Positions 1 to 7,866 of a stretch of DNA of 64,000 nt are shown here, piece after piece; the first letter of the stretch is position 1, and each line of letters begins with the position of its first letter. The DNA lies in contig CBDFKQ010000018.1 of NCBI GenBank assembly GCA_965248855.1, forward strand, positions 1 through 64,000, in the 5' to 3' direction. The notes beneath the pieces were generated by a model that saw nothing but the letters and a program-made list of their open reading frames with translations, had not been told where the DNA came from and made no database searches. The DNA comes from CBDFKQ01 sp965248855. GTDB taxonomy: Bacteria > Bacteroidota > Bacteroidia > Cytophagales > 172606-1. The translations under genes were made by a program, and so were the position numbers.

Positions 1-261
1 GGTTTGTTGGTAAAAAATGCCCCTGAGTTATTTATTAAACCTGTTGAGGAAATAAAAGAAGAAGAAATTAAACAGGAGAAGAAAAAACCCGCATCTGCAA
101 AGAAAACCGAAGAAAAAATTGTTGAGGAAAAACCAACTGAAGAAAAACCGGCAGTTAAAAAACCGAAAAAGGAAAAACCCGTAGAAGAAAATAAAACCGA
201 AACGAAGGCTGAAATAAAGGAAGAAAAACCCAAACCTGTAAAAAAGAAAAAAGCAGAATAA
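1..261 (+). CDS. C-terminal tail of a Lys/Glu/Pro-rich protein (partial, 5' end outside window)
   Basis: The reading frame is open from the first base, so the true start lies upstream. What is visible is a low-complexity tail: alternating Lys, Glu, Pro and Ala with repeats of the EEKP and KPKK kind, ending KKKKAE. Such tails occur on Bacteroidota ribosomal, histone-like and nucleic-acid-binding proteins, but the folded domain is missing and no family can be named. A strong hairpin terminator follows within ten bases of the stop codon, so this is the last gene of its transcript. Confidence 0.6.
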   Translation, partial: GLLVKNAPELFIKPVEEIKEEEIKQEKKKPASAKKTEEKIVEEKPTEEKPAVKKPKKEKPVEENKTETKAEIKEEKPKPVKKKKAE

Positions 262-266
262 AAAAA

Positions 267-298
267 CAAAAGACCGTAAAATATTTTACGGTCTTTTG
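267..298. terminator. Bidirectional intrinsic terminator
   Basis: A perfect 16+16 inverted repeat (half-site CAAAAGACCGTAAAAT) with A-rich and T-rich edges sits between two convergent genes, 5 bases after the stop at 261 and 2 bases before the end of the minus-strand gene at 301. It can terminate both. Confidence 0.9.
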
Positions 299-300
299 TT

Positions 301-690
301 TTAAGGCTGTGCCCAATAATCAACAACCAAAACTTTATCAAGGTGAGGGCCTAAAACTTTACCGAATTCCTTATGTGCAGGATGTGGTAAATATGCTTCG
401 CGGTCTTTTTCGGAATTAAAAGTCAAGAAAAAGCAATGAGTAAACCCATTTGCCAAATTTTCAGGACTGTTATTTGTCCCCCACTCAAGCCCTTTAATTT
501 CTTTTATTTTTGATGGCAATGCCCTAAAAGCACTTTCAACTTCCTTAATTTGTGCAGGTGTGGATTCCGATTTAAATTTTAACAAAACAACATGCCTTAA
601 CTGTTTGGGTGGGTTCTCCATATTTTTAAAAGAGAAAATACCAACTGCAATTAAACATACTACTATGGGAGCAATTATAAACTTTTTCAT
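301..690 (-). CDS. Dabb (stress-responsive A/B barrel) domain protein with N-terminal membrane anchor
   Basis: 129 residues. Residues 4-20 are hydrophobic and form a signal anchor or uncleaved signal peptide. The rest matches the Dabb fold: the opening strand LRHVVLLKFK, the central EWGTNNSPENLANGFTHCFFLTF and the closing HPAHKEFGKVLGPHLDKVLVVDYW are typical of this dimeric ferredoxin-like barrel. The family is mostly of unknown function; some members are oxygenases or stress proteins. An exported version is common in Bacteroidota. It ends at the bidirectional terminator at 267-298. The family call is firm, the role is not known. Confidence 0.85.
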   Translation of the reverse strand: MKKFIIAPIVVCLIAVGIFSFKNMENPPKQLRHVVLLKFKSESTPAQIKEVESAFRALPSKIKEIKGLEWGTNNSPENLANGFTHCFFLTFNSEKDREAYLPHPAHKEFGKVLGPHLDKVLVVDYWAQP

Positions 691-711
691 TTTTATAAAA
701 TTTAAATTAAA

Positions 712-1231
712 TTATCTTCCAAAATCATCTTGAACCCTCACAATGTCATTTTCGTCTGAAGGATTTGAAGCATCGACATGTTGCCAGATTTCTGCTAAAA
801 CTCCCCACTCTTCCAAACCAATTAATCTGTGTCGTTGCCCTTGAGCTAAATTTACAACTGTACCCGGTGTCAACGTTTTTAAATCGCCTTCATCATCAGT
901 TAAGCTTGTTTTTATACCTACTATTCCCGATAAAACTTTCCAAATTTCTGCTCTTCTGAAATGATATTGCCACGATAACCTTTTCTCGGGAGCAACAACC
1001 AATATCTTTGGGCTTAATTTTTGGCCTTCTTTAAAATCAGCAATGTTTAAATGCGGAAAAAAAAGTTAAAATAAATTCAGGAGCCTGAGTTTCTTCAATA
1101 ACAAAAAAACCTCCCCAAGGCCTGCTTTCATCTTTATTAATAATTTTAAAGTTATGTTTTGTCAGTTGTTCTTCAACTGTAGAAAACACTGTACTTTTAT
1201 CACTGTTTTTATCAAATAATAAATTGTCCAT
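712..1231 (-). pseudogene. Mannose-6-phosphate-isomerase-like type II cupin, frameshifted
   Basis: Two pieces in different frames together make one cupin of about 173 residues. The first (ATG at 1231, MDNLLFDKN...) contains SRPWGGFFVIEE; the second contains VVAPEKRLSWQYHFRRAEIW, the Gly-rich turn and the final AEIWQHVDASNPSDENDIVRVQDDFGR, all typical of type II phosphomannose-isomerase-like cupins. They join if one base is removed from the A8 run at 1057-1064 (T8 on the coding strand): with seven the frame reads FFPHLNIADFKEGQKLSPK into the second piece. Either a true frameshift, a slipped homopolymer that could switch the gene on and off, or a read error. Confidence 0.85.
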
Positions 1232-1396
1232 ATTTACTTTTCTATTTTTTTTTAAGGCCGGCAAATTAAAAATTAAATTTCTTTGTTAATAACTATTTAA
1301 ACTTTATTTGCTGATTCATTTTATCAAATCAGGTTTATAAAGAACTAATTACGAACTTAAAGGTTACTGATAACGGAATATTTTTATTAAGTTAAC

Positions 1397-1804
1397 ATGG
1401 AAAACAAAGATTTTAGTAAAGAATTTATTTTTCAAACTTCAAGAAGTGGAGGTGCAGGCGGGCAAAATGTCAATAAAGTTTCTACCAAGGTAGAGTTGCG
1501 TTTTAATGTCGATAATTCTTTTCTGCTGAATGATGAAGAAAAGGAATTAATAAAACGAAAATTGGCAAATAAAATTACCCAAGAGGGTTTTTTACAAATT
1601 ATCTCTCAAACGGAACGAACGCAATTAAAAAACAAACAAAATACTATTGAAAAATTTTATTTATTAATTTCAAATGCGGTTAAAAAAAATAAAATGCGCA
1701 CACCAAGCGCACCATCACGTGCTGCAAAAAGAAAGAGGCTGGATGAAAAAAAGAAAGAAGGGATGAAAAAATCTTTTAGAAATTGGAAAGCAGATGTGGA
1801 ATAA
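1397..1804 (+). CDS. arfB: Alternative ribosome-rescue factor ArfB (codon-independent peptidyl-tRNA hydrolase)
   Basis: 135 residues, the usual length for ArfB/YaeJ. Residues 13-24 hold the catalytic loop SRSGGAGGQNVNK with the GGQ tripeptide of class I release factors, but there is no codon-recognition domain. The C-terminal third is very basic (Lys/Arg-rich, RAAKRKRLDEKKKEG), the tail that enters the empty mRNA channel of stalled ribosomes. Known role of the family: releases nascent chains from ribosomes stalled without a stop codon. Single gene, divergent from the broken cupin. Confidence 0.93.
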   Translation: MENKDFSKEFIFQTSRSGGAGGQNVNKVSTKVELRFNVDNSFLLNDEEKELIKRKLANKITQEGFLQIISQTERTQLKNKQNTIEKFYLLISNAVKKNKMRTPSAPSRAAKRKRLDEKKKEGMKKSFRNWKADVE

Positions 1805-1915
1805 AATCATTCTTTAAAACTGAAATACAGTAAATCAAACTGGTTTTACCTTCCAATATATATGATTCAATAAAATTATTAATCTCCTTGCTTTTTTTGC
1901 AGTTAAAATCAGGCT

Positions 1916-2137
1916 TTATGCCATTTTTATTCCTAATATTTCCATAGCCCTTTCTGCATCTTGAGATTTTGTTTTTAATTTTATCCCACCAATGGTCAAG
2001 TTTAATAAAGGGTTAATGGAAACAACATTATCATCTATTAAAAATGAATCAATTCCCTCACTCACTAATTTTGTTTTAGCCAAATGGGCATCAATTGCGT
2101 TATTAAATGTGGCAACAGTGGTTAAACTTATTTTCAT
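1916..2137 (-). CDS. DUF2007 family small protein
   Basis: 73 residues. The pattern fits the DUF2007 'putative signal transducing protein' family: a first strand VATFNNAIDAHLAKTKLVSEGI, a middle hairpin with the DDN...NPL...IGGIKLKT motif, and a final helix DAERAMEIL. These are small ferredoxin-like domains of unknown function, common in Bacteroidota. It is the last gene of a short same-strand group after the PaiB-like gene. Confidence 0.8.
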   Translation of the reverse strand: MKISLTTVATFNNAIDAHLAKTKLVSEGIDSFLIDDNVVSINPLLNLTIGGIKLKTKSQDAERAMEILGIKMA

Positions 2138-2164
2138 AATGTTTTATGTACAATTAAAATTATT

Positions 2165-2791
2165 TTAAAACAAAGAGGGCCGATTTAATTTAAGTGCGTC
2201 AGCCATTAAGCACGAAAATGTTGTTCCTAATTTATAAAGCTCTTTTACTATATTTTTATAATCTTCATCTGACCGGTTTTGACTCATTTTAAAAGATGCC
2301 TGAATGTTATCAATTTTAATTTCAAAACCTACTACTCCTTGCATTTGTTTTTGAACTGATGTTGGGAGTGTGTTTAATGAAACAGGATTTTGAACCGGTT
2401 TTTCATATTTATCGGTAAGCCTGCTTACAGAATTCCATAATTCTTCCCCCTCAATAATTTTAACTTCGCCCGTAATGTGAACGCTCATGTAATTCCAGGT
2501 GGGTGCATTAGGATGGCTATACCATGAAGAAGAAATATAATGCTGAACAGGCGATTGAAAAATGACCAGCACTTTTGGATGATTTAAAAAATGCTGCCAT
2601 TGTGTATTTGATTTTGACAAATGGCCTCTTAGTATTTGCTCTCCGGTATCGGAAGTTTCCCACTCGATAGGTACATGAGTAGCTTCAGGATATTCATTGC
2701 CGGTAGTTATTAAAGTTGCCAGCCCGTTTTTTTTTACAAAATCTTCAATTAAAGATCTGTCATCAACTTGAAAAGGTTTTAAAATCCACAT
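2165..2791 (-). CDS. PaiB-family FMN-binding protein (putative negative transcriptional regulator)
   Basis: 208 residues. It opens with MWILKPFQVDD and continues with LIEDFVKKNGLATLITTG...THVPIEWE, RGHLSKSNTQW, YISSSWY and TWNYMSVHITGEV, all hallmarks of the PaiB split-barrel FMN-binding family. Named for Bacillus PaiB, which represses sporulation and protease genes; in most bacteria the role is untested and a flavin reductase-like activity is equally possible. It lies only 2 bases downstream of the DUF1203 gene, so the two are surely cotranscribed. Confidence 0.88.
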   Translation of the reverse strand: MWILKPFQVDDRSLIEDFVKKNGLATLITTGNEYPEATHVPIEWETSDTGEQILRGHLSKSNTQWQHFLNHPKVLVIFQSPVQHYISSSWYSHPNAPTWNYMSVHITGEVKIIEGEELWNSVSRLTDKYEKPVQNPVSLNTLPTSVQKQMQGVVGFEIKIDNIQASFKMSQNRSDEDYKNIVKELYKLGTTFSCLMADALKLNRPSLF

Positions 2792-2793
2792 AT

Positions 2794-3273
2794 TTATTTA
2801 CGTTCAATTTTACAAATAAAACACTGGGCTTCTGCATTTCTTGCATGCAAATAATAAATTTTAGGGTTATTGTGCAAAACCTGATCTATTAATTCATCTA
2901 TATCCTGTTCTCCAACCAGTTGTGTAAAAACCATTTGTTGATCGATAGAATAACCAATTAAAGATAAAGGAAAATTAATTTTATCTGCTTTAATCTCAGG
3001 CGGAAACCTGTAAATATCAGAATAGGGTTCTACATTTTCTGAAGAAATAAATATCGGGCCGTTTTGATTAAAAACATTTTGAATTGCAAAAGGAGAATAA
3101 CTAAACAATAACCTTTTATCATATTGTGGAACAAATGGCTTTAAGGAAACCCTGCATGGGCCGAAGCCGGCAGCTAATTGTTCAACTACATCATTGCCAA
3201 ATAAATCTTTTCTGTTAGTGCGAATTTCTGTAGCAAATGCTGCGGTGAGTGGAATAATTTTAAATAAAGACAT
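2794..3273 (-). CDS. DUF1203 family protein
   Basis: 159 residues. The core GFGPCRVSLKPF...RLLFSYSPF...GPIFISSE...YSDIYRFPPE is the DUF1203 signature, and the C-terminus has the usual HARNAEAQCFICKIER ending. Soluble, no signal peptide, biochemical role unknown. First gene of a compact minus-strand pair with the PaiB-like gene (2-base gap), which suggests related function. Confidence 0.85.
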   Translation of the reverse strand: MSLFKIIPLTAAFATEIRTNRKDLFGNDVVEQLAAGFGPCRVSLKPFVPQYDKRLLFSYSPFAIQNVFNQNGPIFISSENVEPYSDIYRFPPEIKADKINFPLSLIGYSIDQQMVFTQLVGEQDIDELIDQVLHNNPKIYYLHARNAEAQCFICKIERK

Positions 3274-3493
3274 ATTTTGATATTTAAATTTTAATCAAAA
3301 TAAATTTTTTAAAATTAATAAGTAAACCTGAATCTTGCTGAAATATTTAGAGCCTACATACCATTTATAATAACATCCATCTAAGTTGTAATCAAAATAG
3401 AAACGTTGTTTGATTTTTCAAAAAATAGAAAAAAAAGTTTAAGGCAGATCATCATAAATTTTTACGATAATCACGTTTCCTTATTTATTATCT

Positions 3494-3534
3494 AAAAAAA
3501 AAATCCCGGCCATTTTCACAGCGGGGATTTTTTT
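3494..3534 (-). terminator. Intrinsic terminator of nrdA
   Basis: A hairpin with GC-rich stem (CCCCGC against GCCGGG, one mismatch) flanked by A and T runs lies 18 bases after the nrdA stop. On the minus strand it is followed by a run of Ts. Confidence 0.8.
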
Positions 3535-3551
3535 AAAACAATAAAATTATT

Positions 3552-5981
3552 TTAACTGCCACATGCATCACATCCATCCGGATCGTCGAGTGAGCACATC
3601 ATATCATTCATTTTTTGAACCTGATCATCCAACCATACTCCCGAGTTTTCCTCGATGGTAACAACTGCTTCTGCTACTTGTGCAACAACAGGCTCTAAAG
3701 AAACTTCAGCTTGTTTTTGTACCGTGAATTTCTTCGCATCGGCTGCAGCTTCGGTTCTTAAATAATACATTCCGGTTTTTAATCCTTTTTCCCAGGCATA
3801 AAAATGCATTGATGTTAATTTTCCAAAATTTACATCGCGCATGAATATATTTAAACTTTGGCTCTGACAAATATAAGCACCTCGGTCGGCCGACATGTCG
3901 ATAATGGTTTTTTGCTTAATCTCCCAAGCTGTTAAATAAAGTTCTTTTATATTCTTAGGGATTTCATCAATATTTTGAACAGATCCGTTTTCGGTGATCA
4001 GTTTGTTTTTCATTTTTTCGTTCCACAAGCCGATTTTTACCAAATCCTTTAATAAATGTTTGTTTACCACCACAAATTCACCGGATAAAACGCGGCGAGT
4101 GTAAATATTTGAAGTATAAGGTTCGAAACACTCATTGTTTCCTAAAATTTGTGAAGTAGAGGCAGTTGGCATTGGTGCAACCAATAATGAATTTCTTACA
4201 CCCGTTTCAACAACTTTCGTTCGCAAAGTTTCCCAATCCCAACGGCCTGAATCAGGAGTAACATTCCACATATCAAATTGAAAAATACCTTTTGAAATTG
4301 GCGATCCTTTAAATGTTTCGTAAGGGCCATGTTCAAGCGCAAGTTCCATTGATGATTCTACCGCTGCATAATATATCGTTTCAAAAATATCTTTATTTAA
4401 TGCTCTTGCTTCATCACTTTCAAAAGGCATTCTTAACAAAATAAAAGCATCTGCCAAGCCCTGCACTCCTATACCTATTGGGCGATGACGCATGTTTGAA
4501 CGACGTGCCTGCACTACAGGATAATAATTGATGTCAATTATTTTATTAAGGTTACGGGTAATAACTTTAGTAACATCGTATAATTTTTGATGATTGAATT
4601 TCCCGTTTTCGATAAATTTAGGAAGTGCAATCGAAGCCAAGTTACACACCGCAATTTCGTCTTTAGAAGTATATTCCATTATTTCGGTACACAAATTCGA
4701 CGAACGTATAGTACCTAAATTCTTTTGGTTCGATTTACGGTTTGCATGATCCTTATATAAAATATATGGCGTACCGGTTTCTACCTGCGATTCTAAAATA
4801 GCAAACCATAATTCTTGCGCCTTAATAGTTTTTCTGCCTTTACCGTCGCGTTCATATTTTTCATACAACCTTTCGAATTCATCACCATAAGTATCATACA
4901 AGCCCGGGCATTCATTAGGGTCTAAGAGAGTCCATACATCATTATCTCTTACACGTTTCATAAATAAATCCGGAATCCACATGGCATAGAAGAGATCCCT
5001 TGCTTTCATTTCTTCTTTTCCATGATTTTTTTTCAATTCAAGGAATTCAAAAATATCCGCATGCCACGGTTCAAGATAGATAGCAAAAGCTCCTTTGCGT
5101 TTTCCGCCACCCTGATCAACGTAACGAGCCGTGTCGTTAAATACACGCAACATTGGAATAATTCCATTTGATGTTCCGTTGGTTCCTTTAATATACGAGC
5201 CTGTTGCACGAACATTATGAATACTTAAACCGATCCCACCTGCCGATTGCGAAATTTTAGCACATTGTTTCAATGTTTCATAAATGCCATCAATGCTATC
5301 ATCCTGCATGGTAAGTAAAAAGCAAGAAGAAAGTTGTGGCTTGGGCGTACCTGCATTAAATAATGTAGGAGTAGCGTGGGTAAACCATTTCTCCGACATT
5401 AAATTATAAGTTTCTATTGCCGAATCAATATCTCTGCCATGTATACCAACAGAAACACGCATTAACATGTGTTGTGGGCGTTCTACTACCTTGCCATCAA
5501 CTTTTAGCAAATATGATTTTTCAAGTGTTTTAAAACCAAAATAATCATAACCAAAATCCCTGTCATATATTATAGACGAATCGAGTAAAGCCGCATTTTC
5601 ACGAATTATTTCATATACTTCACGCGAAATCATCGAAGCATTTTCGTTGGTTTTCGGATCAACATATGTGTAAAGCCTTTTCATTGTATTTGAAAAAGAT
5701 TTACTTGTTTTTTTATGTAAGTTCGATATGGCTATCCTTGCCGCAAGCGTTGCATAATCGGGATGGCGAGTTGTTAAAGAAGCTGATGTTTCTGCGGCCA
5801 GGTTATCAAGTTCTTCTGTTTTTATTCCGTCGTAAATCCCTTCAATTACTTTTTTGGCAACTGCAATAGGATCTATAAAGTTAAGATCTAATCCATAACA
5901 CAGTCGTTCGATGCGTGCAGTAATTTTGTCGAATTTTACCGTTTCGCGTCGTCCATCTCTTTTAATAACTGTTTGTTGCAT
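3552..5981 (-). CDS. nrdA: Class I ribonucleoside-diphosphate reductase, large (alpha) subunit
   Basis: 809 residues. Residues 1-90 form an ATP cone (KRDGRRETVKFDKITARI), the allosteric activity switch. The catalytic barrel shows C220 in LSSCFLLTM, the NLCTEI motif near residue 430 (Asn-Cys-Glu), the ECFEPYTSN cysteine near 618 and the radical-relay tyrosines in YYLRTE near 740. The tail ends GCDACGS, the flexible dithiol pair reduced by thioredoxin or glutaredoxin. It makes deoxynucleotides from NDPs with a beta subunit that is not in this window, so nrdB is either outside or unlinked. The DnaA-box region upstream may control it. Confidence 0.97.
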   Translation of the reverse strand: MQQTVIKRDGRRETVKFDKITARIERLCYGLDLNFIDPIAVAKKVIEGIYDGIKTEELDNLAAETSASLTTRHPDYATLAARIAISNLHKKTSKSFSNTMKRLYTYVDPKTNENASMISREVYEIIRENAALLDSSIIYDRDFGYDYFGFKTLEKSYLLKVDGKVVERPQHMLMRVSVGIHGRDIDSAIETYNLMSEKWFTHATPTLFNAGTPKPQLSSCFLLTMQDDSIDGIYETLKQCAKISQSAGGIGLSIHNVRATGSYIKGTNGTSNGIIPMLRVFNDTARYVDQGGGKRKGAFAIYLEPWHADIFEFLELKKNHGKEEMKARDLFYAMWIPDLFMKRVRDNDVWTLLDPNECPGLYDTYGDEFERLYEKYERDGKGRKTIKAQELWFAILESQVETGTPYILYKDHANRKSNQKNLGTIRSSNLCTEIMEYTSKDEIAVCNLASIALPKFIENGKFNHQKLYDVTKVITRNLNKIIDINYYPVVQARRSNMRHRPIGIGVQGLADAFILLRMPFESDEARALNKDIFETIYYAAVESSMELALEHGPYETFKGSPISKGIFQFDMWNVTPDSGRWDWETLRTKVVETGVRNSLLVAPMPTASTSQILGNNECFEPYTSNIYTRRVLSGEFVVVNKHLLKDLVKIGLWNEKMKNKLITENGSVQNIDEIPKNIKELYLTAWEIKQKTIIDMSADRGAYICQSQSLNIFMRDVNFGKLTSMHFYAWEKGLKTGMYYLRTEAAADAKKFTVQKQAEVSLEPVVAQVAEAVVTIEENSGVWLDDQVQKMNDMMCSLDDPDGCDACGS

Positions 5982-6215
5982 AAGATAAATATTGTTTTTT
6001 AAAAAATCGACAAAGGTGATTTCTTATCTAATTTAAAGTTTTTTTCGGTGGCCGGTTATCAGGGATTTTTCTGAATGTAATTATTGTTTATCCTAACAGG
6101 ATTTTACTTTTTTGGTTCAGAAAAAATCAATTTTTATTTCTACAAATTAAATAATTTTTTGACGAAAAACTTACATGTCAGTTCCTCTTTTCAGAAATAA
6201 ATTTTTCAAACGCGT

Positions 6216-6280
6216 TGTGGATAAGATAGAGCCGGGAAGGGAAAAAATGTGGATAACTTAATTGGAAAAAGTTTGGATAA
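6216..6280 (-). promoter_or_regulatory. DnaA-box cluster
   Basis: TGTGGATAA occurs exactly at 6216-6224 and 6248-6256, the reverse complement of the consensus DnaA box TTATCCACA. A weaker relative, TTTGGATAA, follows at 6272-6280. All three face the same way, spaced 32 and 24 bases apart. In E. coli DnaA binds upstream of nrdAB, so regulation of nrdA is one reading; a replication-origin component is another. Confidence 0.55.
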
Positions 6281-6480
6281 TTAAGTTTTTTTATTTCTTA
6301 TTATTTAGGCTTTATTTGATGAAAATTGAAAAAAACTAAATAAATTTTAAAATAATACTTTTTTTAATTTTAAATAAAAAACAAATCTTTAAAGAATTGT
6401 AATCAACATAACGATTCCATAAAAAGTATCATATTCTTAATATTTATAACATAAATCATACATTAGAAACCTTATTTTTT

Positions 6481-6488
6481 TATATTTG
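6481..6488 (+). promoter_or_regulatory. -7 element of VOC gene promoter
   Basis: TATATTTG matches the Bacteroidota -7 consensus TAnnTTTG, 31 bases before the ATG. No clear -33 TTG is present, so this is a weak call. Confidence 0.4.
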
Positions 6489-6518
6489 AAAATATATACT
6501 CCTTAAACCCATAAACTT

Positions 6519-6902
6519 ATGGAAAAAAACGAAAATAATATCAATTGGTTTGAAATTCCGGTGGCTGATATGCAGAGAGCCAAAAAGTTTTATGAAACTT
6601 TATTTGGTATAGAAATGCAGGAAAGTGAAATGATGGGAATGCATTTTGCTTTTTTTCCTTTTGATAACATGTCAGGCAAGGTTTCCGGTGCTTTGGTAAA
6701 AAGCAGTTTGCACAAACCGAGTGCCGAAGGTGCGGTTATATATTTAAATGCAAACCCCGATTTAACTCAATACTTAATTAAAGTTGAAATGGCCGGCGGA
6801 AAAATTGACATGCCGAAAACGCATATAAATTCCGAAAGCGGACATATGGCATTTTTTATAGATTCGGAAGGAAACAAAATTGGTTTACACTCTCAAAATT
6901 AA
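6519..6902 (+). CDS. VOC-superfamily (glyoxalase/bleomycin-resistance-like) protein
   Basis: 127 residues, one VOC module pair. The start NWFEIPVADMQRAKKFYETLFGIEM and the end HMAFFIDSEGNKIGLHS are standard for this fold. The opening WFEIPV resembles the CD07247-like subfamily often annotated as a probable enzyme. Candidate metal ligands are the first Glu and the C-terminal His/Glu positions. Substrate unknown. It converges on the coiled-coil gene at 6916 with a 13-base gap and no obvious terminator. Confidence 0.85.
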   Translation: MEKNENNINWFEIPVADMQRAKKFYETLFGIEMQESEMMGMHFAFFPFDNMSGKVSGALVKSSLHKPSAEGAVIYLNANPDLTQYLIKVEMAGGKIDMPKTHINSESGHMAFFIDSEGNKIGLHSQN

Positions 6903-6915
6903 TTTTAGAGCGAGC

Positions 6916-7461
6916 TTATGAAGCCATCTGTAATTTTTGTTTTAAATAAACATTTATGGATTGATTAATTGTATTCTTTTCTTTAATCGCCTGCGTACTT
7001 TCCCATAAAGGAAATAGGTTTTCAATTTCTATAAAATCTTTGTTTTTTAGAATTACCGGCAGGTGTTTTTGCTTTTGAGCTTTAATGTGTTCTATATCAA
7101 GCTCCAGAGAGACAAGAGCATGTTTGGTTTGTTCAAGTTTTGACTGATTTAAAATAAGCTTTATAACATCGATTTTATTTTTCCTTAAGTTGAGTTTGAA
7201 AAGTTTGTATTCAGCCTTTACTTTCCAAATGGATAATTTATCTGATACTTTTCCTTTACCTGCTGCTTTAACAGCAGCGTCCAAAGATTTAATGTTTTCC
7301 TCTTCTTCCTCAATAAGCACATTAACGACTTTCAACCGGGCCATTTTTTTAAAAATACCATAATCCAACCTTGCTATTTGATAAATTAACTGTTTTTGTT
7401 TTATGGTTAATTTCATCAAAACTGTTTCAATTGAAGCGATAGAGCCCATTTGGTTATGCAT
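6916..7461 (-). CDS. Hypothetical Lys-rich helical protein
   Basis: 181 residues, not recognised. It is almost wholly predicted helix with many Lys, Glu, Ile and Leu and heptad-like stretches (for example around residues 15-70 and 85-140), so a coiled coil or helical bundle is likely. No signal peptide, no membrane segment. The first codons and everything upstream belong to a repeat shared with 19489-19672, so the promoter and start of this gene were probably supplied or altered by that repeat. Alternative starts at the second or third Met are possible. Confidence 0.55.
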   Translation of the reverse strand: MHNQMGSIASIETVLMKLTIKQKQLIYQIARLDYGIFKKMARLKVVNVLIEEEEENIKSLDAAVKAAGKGKVSDKLSIWKVKAEYKLFKLNLRKNKIDVIKLILNQSKLEQTKHALVSLELDIEHIKAQKQKHLPVILKNKDFIEIENLFPLWESTQAIKEKNTINQSINVYLKQKLQMAS

Positions 7462-7622
7462 AATTTTTATCTTTTTAGTTACTTAAATTTAATCATTTAA
7501 CTTCAAAGCACCTAAATTATTGATATTTTGATATTGATATATTGATAATTTTTGCCGTTTTCGCTTTTGTTGGTAGAATACCAACAAAAGAATAGCTCAA
7601 CAGCCGATAAAGGCTAATGAAT
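7452..7622. repeat. Long intergenic repeat, copy 1 (TTGGTA hairpin family)
   Basis: About 170 bases nearly identical to 19489-19672. Parts in order: a TAATTTTTATC...ACTTCAA leader, the AT-rich palindromic motif (7517-7553), the hairpin TTGGTAGAATACCAA flanked by CTTTTG/CAAAAG, then ACAGCCGATAAAGGCT. Shorter relatives are at 14010-14107, 17960-18015 (degenerate) and 21905-21985. Confidence 0.85.
7517..7553 (-). repeat. AT palindromic motif, copy a
   Basis: Reads on the minus strand AATTATCAATATATCAATATC followed by AAAATATCAATAA. Member of the dispersed family with consensus TTATGAATATATCAATATCG then TTTTTTTGATAATT. Confidence 0.75.
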
Positions 7623-7702
7623 TACCCGAAACTTTTTTATGTTCTGTTTGTGAAGCACCAAAATCAGATTTTGTTGAAGTAAATTCATATGGTGAATTTT
7701 AG
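7620..7702 (+). pseudogene. Rubredoxin C-terminal relic
   Basis: The frame ELPETFLCSVCEAPKSDFVEV...EF-stop reads straight out of the end of the repeat. It matches the second half of a rubredoxin, LPxxxxCPxCxAPKxxF, with one CxxC metal pair. The first half with the other CxxC is missing, replaced by repeat sequence, so this is a truncated relic. Confidence 0.7.
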
Positions 7703-7704
7703 AA

Positions 7705-7741
7705 TTATGAATATACCGATATCTATAAATTGATATTTTTA
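7705..7741 (+). repeat. AT palindromic motif, copy b
   Basis: TTATGAATATACCGATATCT followed by ATAAATTGATATTT; 150 bases from copy a, opposite orientation, directly after the rubredoxin relic. Confidence 0.7.
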
Positions 7742-7866
7742 TTTATTTTTTTCGCGATTTATTTTTTTCTATTATGTTAAAAAAAATTAAGAAGTAGTAG
7801 TTTATTTAAAGATAATTAGCTGACTTTGGCCGGTTAAAAATCTAAAATCAACTATTTATTTTTAAA

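Larger units (their letters stand above)
5982..6518. other. 537-bp gene-less region with DnaA-box-like sites
   Basis: No convincing gene. The segment separates divergent nrdA and the VOC gene. It has three same-direction DnaA-box-like nonamers around 6216-6280 and, to their right (6281-6480), an extremely A+T-rich tract resembling a DNA-unwinding element. The right end carries the promoter of the VOC gene. Confidence 0.6.
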
